Assembly: GCA_024305405.1 (NCBI GenBank)
Contig: JAKNDB010000110.1
Location: forward strand, 1,860,001 to 1,924,000
Direction of reading: 5' to 3'
DNA from: Dirofilaria immitis
Lineage: Eukaryota; Nematoda; Chromadorea; Rhabditida; Onchocercidae
Length of the DNA: 64,000 bases
Shown: positions 1 through 11,972 of the stretch, one piece after another
How positions within the stretch are numbered: the stretch's first letter is position 1
How the letters are laid out: every line of letters starts with the position of its first letter
Notes under the pieces: generated by a model
Databases searched by the model: none
What the model was told of the DNA's origin: nothing
The model's input: the letters and a program-made list of their open reading frames with translations, nothing else
Made by a program: the position numbers and the translations under genes

Positions 1-273
1 ATTTTGTAAGGAAATAGTAATAAAAAAAAAGGAAAAAAAGATTGACCTCGGAAAGCGCAATTAAAAATGGTTACCCTTTCCTCATCGACCTCTTCTTAAT
101 ATCTTTCTCTCTTCCTTATATGCCTAACACTTTTTATTAAATCGAAAAGATTGAATAGCTACTGATGCTATAGTAGTAAATCGACCCTACTCTTGCTATT
201 TTATTGTTTTCTAAATTATTGATTATTATTTTTTGCATCATATATATATCTAACATATATCATTAATTAATTT

Positions 274-312
<39 letters not shown>
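274..312. repeat. (TA)n microsatellite
   Basis: An essentially uninterrupted TA dinucleotide run, seen directly. Confidence 0.95.
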
Positions 313-317
<5 letters not shown>

Positions 318-385
318 TCGCTAAATTATACCTCTAATAAATATTCCTTTATGATATGAATCACAATTATAAACTATAATTTATA

Positions 386-505
386 TATGTGTGTATGGGT
401 TTGTGTGTGTGTGTATGTGTGTGTATGTATGGGTATGGATATGGGTATCTGCATATAGGTATACATTGTACATATGCACACACACACACACACATATATA
501 TATCA
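386..505. repeat. GT tract followed by CA tract
   Basis: Interrupted GT repeats (about 386-436) are followed after about 40 bp by a CA repeat (475-494) that runs into TA repeats. The two tracts are complementary, so the single strand could fold into a long imperfect hairpin. Confidence 0.9.
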
Positions 506-595
506 TATATATATAAGTATCCTGATACGTAAACATAGAAAGAGAAATTTATATTATTGTTAACATTTAACGGATAAACAGTTTCTATTTGAATC

Positions 596-615
596 TGACC
601 TTTGAACTCTGACCT
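596..615. promoter_or_regulatory. three nuclear-receptor-like half-sites, 1-nt spacing
   Basis: Three hexamers in the same orientation, TGACCT, TGAACT and TGACCT, are each separated by one base. On the other strand this reads as two overlapping DR1 elements, the arrangement bound by HNF4/RXR-type receptors. Function is inferred only; no gene start was identified nearby. Confidence 0.25.
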
Positions 616-3600
616 TTATCGTTAATCACTATTTACATCTCGTAATCCTCTGTTGTAAACATGACGAATTTCCGTAATCTTTTTTTTCTCTTTTTCTCAT
701 AAAATCTGCAAAGGCTTAATTAGTATCCATTTATATGGTTTAATTATTCTAGATTTATTCGACGATTACAAAACCTTTAACTAGGATACAGTTACATTAA
801 TAAACAAATGAAATACTAGGAGATAGTATATGATTTAAATTATACATCATTCACTGTCATCGTTTTTTTTTTTTTTTTTTTTTTTAAAAGGGAGAATAGA
901 GAGGGGAGGGATAAAATGGAAAATTAATTGGTTTAGAAATTGAAACAAAAAAAGAGAAGAAAGAACGAACGGTATGAAATTAATGTATGCAAAAGAATTT
1001 TAACAATATTTTTAACATGAAAATGAAATTTGAAAAGAAGAAAATTAGCGGTTCGATAGGATATGCAATTGTTGTTTATATATACAGTGCATACTTTCTA
1101 AATAATGATAATTTTGATGAGAATTCGAATATTTATTTTTATAATCATTAAATATATCAAAAAATTTATATATGAAATTATCACGAACAATAACAATAAT
1201 TTTAAGAATTGAAAATTAAGATTATTTCACGAATTATTCAATATTTACGGATGGCAGGAAAAAAAACAATTTCATATTTTAAAAGCTGAAACGAATTAAA
1301 AGTAATTTCTATGTTATGATAGGAAATTTGAAATTACGTAGCGAGTTTTAGTATTTAAAGTACGATTAGTGTGCATCGATATATGCTATAAAATTCAGGC
1401 AATAACCTTTTTTTTCCCCAATGATGTACTCTGAGATGGAAAGGTCGGTAGATCGAAAATTTTAAAGTGAAATAGTCCTTTCTTTTTTTTGGTTCATCTT
1501 GAAAGAGATTATCATCTTTCTAGCGACTACGGTTAGCTAATTCTAAATTTTTAATTTAAAATTAAAGACTTTAAGGAAATGATAAAAAGAAGACGAGAAT
1601 CATATTTATTTTTCTACCATAATTTGATCCTTCTTTTTGGATTTGGTCTGTATGAATCCTTTTTATCCTGATTTTCAATCCTTCTCCTTCGCTTCCCGCT
1701 CTCTCATCTTTTTTACCTATCTTTTTCTCACTTTTTTTCATCTTGAATTCTATTTCATCATCAACATTTGTATATTTGAAACAAACAGACGAGAGGGAAA
1801 GGCAAACTTTTGTAAATGAGTTCAATCCTTCCATCTGTTAAAAAGGCAATTTTTCATTGTGACTTTTCTTTTCCTAAAATCGATTATAAATTTAGGGAAG
1901 ATTCAAGCGAAAATTGAAAGAATTTCGAAATAAAAATGAATATTTCATTTAATTGATATTGAGAAAGAACGAATTATTTTAAAATATTTTGCAGAAAAAA
2001 CAAAAAAAAAAAAAAAGAAAAGGCAGGCATTACAGTAAGAATTACAATCTCTGCACTTATTTCCATATACATTGCGAAATAAACCTTATCAACATATCAT
2101 TCCTTCATCAACCCCCTTCCTCCCTCTCCCCTCCCTCCCCCAGTAAATGAATTATTCGTTCGCTAAGGTTGAAAGTTCATATATAATTTTAGAATGAATG
2201 AAATAGTTAAGATTAGCAACATTCAACAACTATCAAATCTTGTTAGAATAGTTTCGTTTACCAAAATTCAATGGCAAGTTTTTAATTAATTTAAGAATAT
2301 TGAAATTTTTGCACGACAAAAACAAATTTTCTAAATATGCCAATCAATAATGGCATAAATAATAATAAATTTCATCCTAGCAAAATGCTAAGATAATGGG
2401 AAAATAATATTTAACGCAAAATGCAGAAATACATTTTTATGAATTACAATGTTGATAAACTGGGAAAAAAGATAAATAAATATAATGCATAAGCATAGAG
2501 GCAGCTGACTGACTGCGTTATAAATGTTGTCAATAGATAAATTTATGATGCTTTCCTAAAATGTAAATAATATTATACACTCTCTCATTAACTGCCAGTA
2601 GTAAATAACAAATTTAATACTCGATGTGATTATAATTTTTGAAATTTAATCCATTAGATTTAATTTCATATTAAATAAAATAAATGCTTTTTCTTTTCTT
2701 TTATGATTTATCCATTTTTTTTTCGATTAATTTTTTTGATGAAAAGAAATAGTTAATTAGTAATAGGTTAAAATGTATTATTAATTTTTTTTTGTTATTT
2801 TAGAAGAAATTTTAGACAATATCAATAATACTAATAGTTTTTGATTAATTCCATAGAGATGAAGTGAGAAGAAAATGAATAATGAAGAGAGAAATTGAAC
2901 GAGCAGCAATAATATTATTACTATTTTATCATTTAAATGAATGAGAGAAGAATTATGATATAGATGTAATGTGAATTGTGATGTTAATTTTAAATTTAAA
3001 TTTGAAATTTAAACATTTTTTATAAATAATTTTGCATAAAATATAAGAGAATAGTATAAGGAAAAGAGCATAGAAAGATAAACATAGAGGAAAGATGGAA
3101 GAAGCAAAAAGAGCCAAATGGAAGAAGGAGGAAGAAGGAGGATGGGAAAGGGAGAGAGAGAGAGAGAAAAAATTTTAATTTTCACAATAAATTTGTAAAG
3201 GAATCATCATCATGTTGTTAGTTTTAATAAAATGAATTTTTAGATCGATATAGTAATAGTAATTATAAATTAAAATTTCAAAAGAACATATACTATACAA
3301 TGAAATATTGAAAAGTGAAGAGCGTCGAAAGATAAGTTCAATGTCGTCCGTTAGTTACTGTTTAAAAGGGAAGGAAAGCGAAATTTATTCCATAATTATT
3401 AATATATATGGATATGGCAATTGAGGCCATCTAATTGTACCATCTAATTCATCCTAAACATACTATATTATTAATAACAATTTCATTTGAATAACTATAA
3501 TATGGGTAATAAAAAATTGCGGAATTCTTAGCTGATAGCATAATCAGTTTTTTTTCTTTTTAAAAATTTTTTTGCATGATATGAAGGGAAAGAGAAAAAA

Positions 3601-4597
3601 AAGGAAGAAAGAAAAAGAGAAGATGGAGAAGGAAAAGAAAAACTGCTTTTTTAGAAAAAAAATGAAATGAAATATTTTCCGAGAATACATTAATTTAAAT
3701 TCTATCAAAATATTGACGGATAATGAGTGAAAAAAGGAAGAAAAAACTAGAAATATTTATTCAAAATTTTTCGGGAATGTATTAGATCCTAAAAGAAAAC
3801 ATATATATAACATTTCTAATTTTATTAAGACGAAGAAGAGAGAAGGAGAAAACATAAGCAAAACTTTCGTAAATTGAAATGACAAAATTTCAAAAAAAAC
3901 TGCAATAGTTTTCATTTAGGAAGAGATAATATTTGAAATCAGACAATCTAAAATTAAAATTATTCGATTTTAATATCAGCATATTTTATCATCAGTAGAA
4001 AAGAAGAAAAAAAAAGGAAGACGAAGGAAGAATCAATGAATTGCTAACTAAATTTTGAAAAAAAAATTGGAAAATAGAAAAAAGAAAGAAAGAAAGTAAA
4101 GCGGAATAATTAAATAAAAAGGAGAGGAAAAGAAAATAAAATAAATATATATGTATATTATGAAATGCAATAAAATTTTTCAACAGGGTTGATAAGAGAA
4201 GAGGAGGAAGAGGAATAGGAAGAAGGAGGACAGAGGTAGAAAAAGGGAGGAGGAATTGGAAAACTGAATGAGGAAAAGAGGAGGTAGGAAATTTCAGGAA
4301 AGATAAATGATTTATATAAAAGTAGGCAAAATGATGTATCAGATTTCATTTCAGCATATCAATGAAAATTGAGTATGGTCTAATAAAAATATTTATATGA
4401 ATAGTTTCAGGTGGGGAAAAGTGGAAGTCTGGTAGAAAGATAGGAGGAAGTTGGGGGCGTGTGAAGCGTCCTAGCAATTCCTACGCATACTTCCATCTCC
4501 ATTCCAATTCCCTCCTTCATCAATCCTGTTTTGTTTAATTTTAGGTCAAAACAATATACTATTTATATAATATATATATTATATTATATAAGTATGC

Positions 4598-4603
<6 letters not shown>

Positions 4604-4635
<32 letters not shown>
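4604..4635. repeat. (TA)n microsatellite
   Basis: TA repeat within a wider TA-rich block starting near 4558. Confidence 0.95.
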
Positions 4636-4639
<4 letters not shown>

Positions 4640-5204
4640 TAATAATAATAAGGTATATTTATTTGCGTTTCACTTGTCAAAACATACATATTTAAAATGA
4701 TCACATGAAGGAACATAGAAGCACAAACAAAACCAACTCTCTTTTCCTTTCAGATCCTTCAATCCTTTTACTATTTTTGTTGTTTTCAAAAATGCGTATA
4801 AATAAAATATAAAAATCCCAATAGCATATTCGGAAATGGTTGATTTCATTGCAAAACAATTTCACGTGCATTTAATATTGCAAATAAACATTTTAATCTT
4901 CCCGCTTAGTTTGATTATATCATTTTTCAATTTCAATTGCGTGTGTTATAAGTACAAAATGATTCAAATAATATTTTAAAAATGAATATGTTTTTTTTCC
5001 CCACTTTTTTCATTATTATTTTTGTATTTCATTTGAAAGATTGTATGATTATATATATATATTGGTTAATTAAAATCAATAAATTTAAATCATCGATAAA
5101 TTTAATATTATAAATTTAATGAGATTAAATAGAATTATAGGATAACAACAGTGTTGTTGATCACTTTTGGAAAACTACTTTTAAATTAACGATAATGTTG
5201 TTTG

Positions 5205-5313
5205 TATATATTATATATATATGTGTGTGTTTATGTGTGTGTATGTGTAGTGTGTGTGTGTGTGTATGTGTGTGTGTGTGTATGTGTGTGTTTGTATGTA
5301 TGTGTGTATATAT
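5205..5313. repeat. TG/TATG microsatellite
   Basis: About 110 bp of TG repeats interrupted by TATG units. Open frames on both strands here are artefacts of the repeat (Cys/Val or His/Thr strings). Confidence 0.95.
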
Positions 5314-5760
5314 CATAATGATCGTATCAGAAAATATCATAATTGAAAATAGTATGACAGTGAAAATGTCAGACATATATGGGTGACAATTTTCAAAGCA
5401 TAATGTCAGGCTTGTAATAGGTAATTCCATTTAATTAATTTTATAAGGAGTGAGAAAACATAAACATTTTAGAAATAAATGATGTTTGGAAATTTTTACT
5501 TTTTCTTTCCTCGAGAAATGAATTTTAATTTTTTTTCCAACTTTTTTTATTAGCCATGTTAATTGTATAAGAAAGCAATCATCGTAATAATAAAATAATA
5601 AAAAATAAATTAAATGAAATATATTCTAAATTCAAATATTTGATGAATGTTTTTGCAAGAAAGCAAAAAAAAAAAAAGAAAATGGCAACTCACGACATCC
5701 AGAAAAATATTCATCCTCATTTTCCTCTTCCTCTTCTTACCTCCGTTTTTCTCTTTCCCT

Positions 5761-5761
5761 T

Positions 5762-5801
<40 letters not shown>

Positions 5802-5811
5802 TCTATCTATC
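5761..5811. repeat. (CT)n microsatellite
   Basis: Pyrimidine-only CT repeat. It creates spurious Ser/Leu or Arg/Glu frames. Confidence 0.95.
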
Positions 5812-8052
5812 TTTTTTAATATCAATAAAGCAAATATTGAAAACTATGAAATGCATTTTTACAGAAATTAATTGAAAATGCCAGCAAATGAAAAAAAAAT
5901 TTGCTATTTTTGCATTTAATTAAATATTTGAAAAAATTTTCCCGATTGCAATGGCATAAATGTGAACAAGAAAAAAATTACGACGAAAAATCACAAAATT
6001 AAATTAAATGAACAGCTGATCATTGGAGGATAAGTAGCATCTTGCGCGATGAATAAAAATTCATAGTTATAGTATGGATGATGATCAACAGAAGGATGAG
6101 GTAGAAGAGGAAGAAGATGGGTTGACAGATGGACGAGAAAGATGGCAAGAAAACCGCCTGATGAAGGAAGCAATTGCTAATGCTATACAATCGATCACGC
6201 CGATAACACATCCACTATCATCGAAATTACTCAATCATTAATTTTGTTTTTAAAATTTAAACAAAATAATAAATAAAAAAGCACGAGGACACAAGATCGA
6301 TGAAGATGGTGATGAAAAATGATAGAAGAATCAATTTTACTACAATGTTGACGGAGAAAAATATTTTTTTGTTTTCCTTTTTCTTTTTTTTTTTTTTTAA
6401 AGCATTTCAAACATTACAACATTTCGGATTTCAACATCATAACAATCGATAACCTCTGTTTTGGTCATCGGATATTCATCTTTGATCGTTGCTGTTCTTT
6501 CCTGTTTTTCCTGTATTTATATTTACATCTTATATCCTTGTAAAAAAATAAATTTCCACTTTCTTTTTAAAACTTTATTTAAACAAAACGATGTCATTTA
6601 TTACCAATTTTAAAATACTTGAATGGAAAAAACAAAATGAGGACAAGAATATTATTAATATTGACAAATTCAACCAAAAATGGGCCGAATTATACAATAG
6701 TCAAATCGAAATTGACAAGCGGATTTTAAGTCAATTTAAATTGATTTCAAAAATGATCCTCTTTGGCTCACTGCTGGACGACTAGTGGTGCATATAGATG
6801 ACGGAAAGCCGCTGACTGAATCAGCACAATAAATAATGGAAAAGTTGCAATGACAAATGATTTTTTTAGAACCAACTTAATATTACCGGTGAACTAAATA
6901 AAGAGAAAATGAAGAATCCTCTTAGAATTTGTATTAATTATCCTCATAGTTAAACTTCACTTAACTTGATCACCATCTTGGATCTTCCAGCATTAATTGA
7001 TACAAATTGGTAAGGATAACTGCAAAACCTAATTTTTGATGGGAAGAATCACCGGATTCAACGATACAATTAACGCTTTTTCAAATCCAAAATTTTCGAC
7101 TACTCACATGAACAAAACTCATGCGACATTGAAACCTAAAATATTTTACAGATTTGTGGTTTCTATTCTATACATTGCCCTTCGATTCAGTCCGCTGCTG
7201 GTATTCTTTAAGATTTTTCTCTATTACAGACAATGGTTTTATGTATTTTTTTGACCACAAGCTTCTTACCTTGAATTACCTTATTTCTCAAAGCCATCGC
7301 TTATTCGATTTCTACGTAGTAATTTTAAATGTCGCATTCCCACTTCCGTATATTACTTGCAAGTGGCATAGGCGTTTAATCTATTTCACTACCGATGATC
7401 GCGTTTTGCAGGACTATAGGATATAGGGCATTAAAGTATAGTGAACATTCAGCGATAAGTACTAAAAATTTTATGTCCTTCCCATTGATAATTTCCAAAA
7501 ATTCAACAACAATTTTAATAAAATCAGAAACAATAAATGAATAAGATATCATTTACAATGTAATATCATTTACATTGAAATATCTCAGCTGTAAATAATT
7601 CAATGACACACTTAAAATTTTATTTTCTCAACTTACAAATTTATAAAACAGTAGCAAAGACTTGCTTCATTCATTAATAAAATTGATAAGGGCAGAACTC
7701 CAGTCACATAGAAATCAATGTCACAAATGTCACAATTTCCACTGGAACTAGGATTCACATATGGAAAGTATAAATTTATAAGAAAATTTCCAATCTACCA
7801 AACTTATGAGAATAGTGATAATGAGAATGGTGATAATACCAAATATTAGAGCAAATGTATACTTTACTCCTAACAAAAAACAGAAAAAGATAAATTACAA
7901 TATCAGATACCTAGGGACAAACTAACCTATTTTTCCAGAAAACTGTGCATGTAGCGAAGATTTTCCGAAGAAATGAGGCAGACTAGAGAAAAATTGATCT
8001 ATTCTTGATTTCATAACTGTTTTTCCACAGAATGCTCAGAACAACTCAATTT

Positions 8053-10466
8053 TTATTCTGTCTTGTTCTGAATTTCCATTCGTATAGTGTTTAGATCTTT
8101 ATAAACGTGAGGTAAGTCTGTTAGAAAAGGAACCTGAAAACGACTTTTTGTAAAATCTGTGGTTCCTGAAGTGCGTACTACATAATGAAATCAAAGGTGA
8201 TAAACGGAATAGGCGAAAATTCAAAAAACATACTTGCAACGTATCGACCAAATAAAGCATTTGACGAGGATCATTAACCGTCCATGCAACCACCTGAATG
8301 TCCAAGTTTTTCATTCTGTTTACCAGTCCACTATAATTACAAACTTTATTTCATTCCAAGGAACTTGAAAAAGAAAATCCCATTTGAGACAGAAGTCTCA
8401 ATAATAAAGGCCAAAATAAGTTTCAAGTTTTTCCTTTTCAAAGTATGGATGTAACAGATAAATAAAAATTTTGTAAGTATGAACACTATACCTAGACACT
8501 TCCTTCTCATAGAGAAGCAGCATTTCAACTCCAAGGAATTGTGGCAGAAAACTCTCCAATAATTTCATGCTAACATAATCTAATAATAATGCCAAAAATG
8601 CTTTAGCCCAGAGAATCGTGGAACACAACATTCCAAATCCTTATATGTTGCAAAATACGGACGCCACGTGACGCCTAAATGTAAGTCGTAAAAATACCAT
8701 AGTTAATAGCTTTAAATAAGAAATGCATATTAAACTAAATGACTATATAACTTTCAATGATCACCATCATAAGGCTCAGCAATATATTACTTGCTTGATT
8801 TTCATATACGCTCTTATACAATTAACATCCTTCTAAATTGTTCAGACGGTTAACAAAATCTACCAGTTAGTATATTGGGATCAATTTTCTTGACGATATA
8901 TGGAACCCAAGGAAAAATGAAGAAACGATCACATCGCCATAGAGATTATTCGATGATATTATCGATACTATTTGAGAAACCATCTGAAATTAACTGTTCA
9001 TTAGTAAGAAATATCACTTTGGATCAATGTAATCGATTTTCAAAGTTTTTATGTGCAATAAATGAATATTCAAATAAATGAATATTCTAGTTAAACCATG
9101 AACATCATTCATCCGAACAATGAAGAACTGCTAACTGTAACCTTTTAACAGAGGTTAGAATTTTAAAAAGTTACCTCGAAACTGCTATCTTTCACATCGA
9201 ATAGCATTTTTAAGTTGTTATCCCGACAATACTTTACGGTTGCCTCCAGAGTTGGTATATGATAAACTTTCGAAGCCGTTTCGTTGTCCAATGCACTATA
9301 AAAAATTTAGCATAAAGCAAATGGCAAGAGAAACAAATCGAATCGACCCATGAAGTATTATGATTTTTACAAACTTTTATGAAATTATCGAAAGAAGCTT
9401 GCACAAAGGACAATGATAACCTTCTACTGCTTGCCAGACAAAAATCCGACAGGAATACCCCGTAAGTAATGCCACTTACTATCAGTACAATGCGTTAATA
9501 GAGCACTTAAACATCGAGTCCGACTGTGCCCACCAACAGCAAAACCAGTCTACCTGATTGTTGAAACTGACGGTGTTGGGGATGATTTCTTAACTGACTT
9601 TCTAAATTATTTCAAATTAATACTTCTGTTTCAAGTTAACATGCATACTTTAAATGATTGTGAAAAGCATTCATCAAGTGACAGAGTCAAAACAACCAAC
9701 GAAAATCTCCACAAAGCAAACAAAACCATCAAATCTATAAAAATGTGGAGATAACGCATACCGACTTAAACTTACCCAAATGACTGGAACGTTTTTCCAG
9801 CATTTTTGGTTCCTAATTCTTCCAGAGTAAAGGATGCAATTAGGCCTGGTTCACCACATGTTCTCATCAGATCATCATCATGCATAATCACTACGATACC
9901 ATTCTTGGTTAATGTTAAATCAAATTCCACCAAATCCACACCCGACAATTTTGCCTGGAACGTTAATAAAAAAATAAAGAAGAGTGATGGAGAAAGACAA
10001 AGAGAAATTGAAAAATCAAATTCATGAATGTCACAGAATTATGGATAATGGTGGAAAAAAATTGAAGGTTGCACCTTTTCAAACGATTCAATTGTATTTT
10101 CTGGAGCAAGTTTTGGCGCACCTCGATGACCGCCGACACGAAAACCCTTGAAGAATTCACTAGCCTAGAAATACAACCTATTTTGAAATAGATATGCTTG
10201 AACTATTAAAAATTATTTACTTTGATTCTTTAAATTTCAATCTTTGAATCGTACAAATTTTAACAATTCAAAATACATTATTAATAACATACAGCAGGAA
10301 TGTTAGATGGAAGGCCGAAAATGCGTCGTAATATTTGAGCCATCAGTAGTAATGCAATCAGAAGTATGGATATTTTAAGAAATGGTCTCAGGGATTGTAT
10401 CATAAACCGTGTGCTAGCAAGAGCTAGAAATATACCCAGTGCACAACATTCATATCCATACGTCAT
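8053..10466 (-). CDS. GDE1: GDE1-like membrane glycerophosphodiester phosphodiesterase
   Basis: Family role: hydrolyses glycerophosphodiesters at membranes. Exons, 5' to 3': 10466-10293, 10164-10075, 9954-9776, 9295-9175, 8983-8864, 8674-8492, 8330-8234, 8133-8053, all GT-AG. The N-terminus has a hydrophobic segment (FLKISILLIALLLMAQ). Exon 2 holds the GDPD signature GGHRGAP...APENT. Exon 3 has VEFDL and MHDDD, giving the catalytic His pair and metal-binding Glu/Asp. Exon 4 ends in MLFDVK. Exon 7 has the C-terminal strand IQVVAWTVND. Predicted length is about 348 aa; the human protein is about 330. Two frame breaks lie in A5 runs on the + strand, at 8913-8917 and 8594-8598. Adding one base to each joins SSF to FPWVPYIVKK and KHF to LALLLDYVS, and then all splice phases agree. 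Either these are assembly errors or the copy is broken; I favour error. Start: first ATG after a TTTTCAG acceptor. Confidence 0.93.
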
Positions 10467-10473
10467 AAATGTT

Positions 10474-10485
10474 CCTGAAAACAAG
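10474..10485 (-). promoter_or_regulatory. possible trans-splice acceptor of the GDE1 gene
   Basis: On the minus strand TTGTTTTCAG ends at 10475, eight bases before the chosen ATG at 10466. In nematodes such a site in front of the first exon often receives a spliced leader. It could equally be a cis acceptor of a 5' untranslated exon. Confidence 0.35.
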
Positions 10486-11516
10486 CGGTTCCAGGAGAGT
10501 CACATCTTTTGTTTTTCTGATACAACCAACTCCCTTATGTTAAGTGGAATAAAAAGATTTAAATGATGAAACATATATAATAATAAAATTTAACCAACGA
10601 AAAGGGCCAATCAATACAAGCTTTAGCATACCTCCCAACAATCCAAAGATAATAACAACCAACCAGTTTCTCTATGTGGCAATGATAGGTTTTGTGTGCA
10701 TTTAAATAGAGTCGCTATATAAATTTATGTCGCATCGTCTGCGTGTTTGCTTGAAGCTCATGCACACCCTGGCTTAGAGGTTGATCTGTGCAAAGATAAG
10801 CTATCATTTTGTTTGATCAGCTGTGATTTAAACTGGAAATCAAAGGTTCGTAAAGATTAAATATTACTTTTGATATATGTTGAGGTCGTGATATCCACGT
10901 GAAAATAATGTGTAGTGAATTCTCACATAGTTGGAAACTGAATACAAATTAATAACAATTTTATTTTACATTTTATTGGAATAATGAATTTTGAGCTTAA
11001 TTCTCTTTTATTAACAACATTTTAAAGCTATTTTTAACTTTTGCATAAGCATACTAACAGATATATTCTATGTAATATAGTATCAAAAACCATATGGCAT
11101 AGTGAAATAGAGCAAAAGCACTGGAAAGTTTGAATTGTCCATATTCGACTTAAATTGACATTGTAATAAAAATTAATAAGCAATAGATGATAAGAGATAA
11201 GATAAATTTGCGAAAGAAACAACCAATTTGTTCGTTTCAAATTATCCTTAAAAATTTTCAATTTTTTCCCAGTTTTATTTCTTGTTTATTATATTAAAGG
11301 CTAAAAAATTGCATCCCAATGCTATATATATGAAATGAAATTTATTACGAATTTGTAAAAATTCAATGTAAAAAAGGGAAAAAGATCGAAACAATATTCA
11401 TATCATCGAATTCATGGTCCCAATATTATTATGTTGAGGAAGTAGCAGATTTGATGATAGTTGAAAATATTTTAATGAGAATTAAATTCGTGTCATTTTC
11501 TTGTTTGGCATAACGG

Positions 11517-11556
11517 TAGTCGTCGTTGTCGTCGTCGTCGTCTTCTTCTTCTTCTT
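11517..11556. repeat. (GTC)n-(TTC)n microsatellite
   Basis: GTC triplets change into TTC triplets without interruption. Confidence 0.9.
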
Positions 11557-11940
11557 GTAGGTAAAAAAATTTCTTTTTAACAGGTTTTTAATTTTTTCTT
11601 TTTTTTCTACTTTAACAATTCCTACTAGTTAGTAATAGGATAGTAAATATAGCAGCTTTTCTATTTGCATAATTCTCTCATAGCTAAGTGGAGCTAAGAA
11701 CTTCACTGATATCACAATAAAGAAATACGAATCAATAATTAGGTTATATGTGGACATAATTATCTTATGGATTTGAAAGATATTAAACGAGTTGCTATAA
11801 AAAACTTACTCGCTGCAAAGCAGTTTTAAAATAAGGAAACAATTAACAACTGTTGATTAACAATGTAATTTTATACGATCATTTTGAAAAAGATACGAAC
11901 TTTTCTTTCCTTTCTTTCTTTACAGCTTTAATATTTACTC

Positions 11941-11972
11941 GGAGAGAGAGAGAGAGAGAAAGAAAGAGAGAA
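11941..11972. repeat. (GA)n microsatellite
   Basis: Purine-only GA-rich run. Confidence 0.9.

Larger units (their letters stand above)
1..8052. other. gene-poor spacer, microsatellite rich
   Basis: I see no convincing gene in this stretch. It is AT-rich with many poly-A/poly-T runs, purine-rich patches near 3100-4300, and TA, GT/CA, TG and CT microsatellites listed separately. An unrecognised 64-residue reading frame at 6591-6785 (+), rich in Lys, Asn and Ile, and short frames at 7036-7426 have no splice context or motif I recognise. They could be remnants of a gene or chance. Confidence 0.6.

Noticed and set aside
5161..5430. Open frames over the TG/TATG tract on both strands
   Set aside because: Composition is dictated entirely by the dinucleotide repeat (Cys/Val or His/Thr strings).
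5610..5871. Arg/Glu- and Leu/Ser-rich frames over the CT tract
   Set aside because: Artefact of a pure pyrimidine repeat.
10641..10800. GC-richer patch upstream of GDE1 that looked like a small structured RNA
   Set aside because: It does not match the spliceosomal, 7SK or tRNA patterns that I know, and there is no clear box A/B or Sm site.
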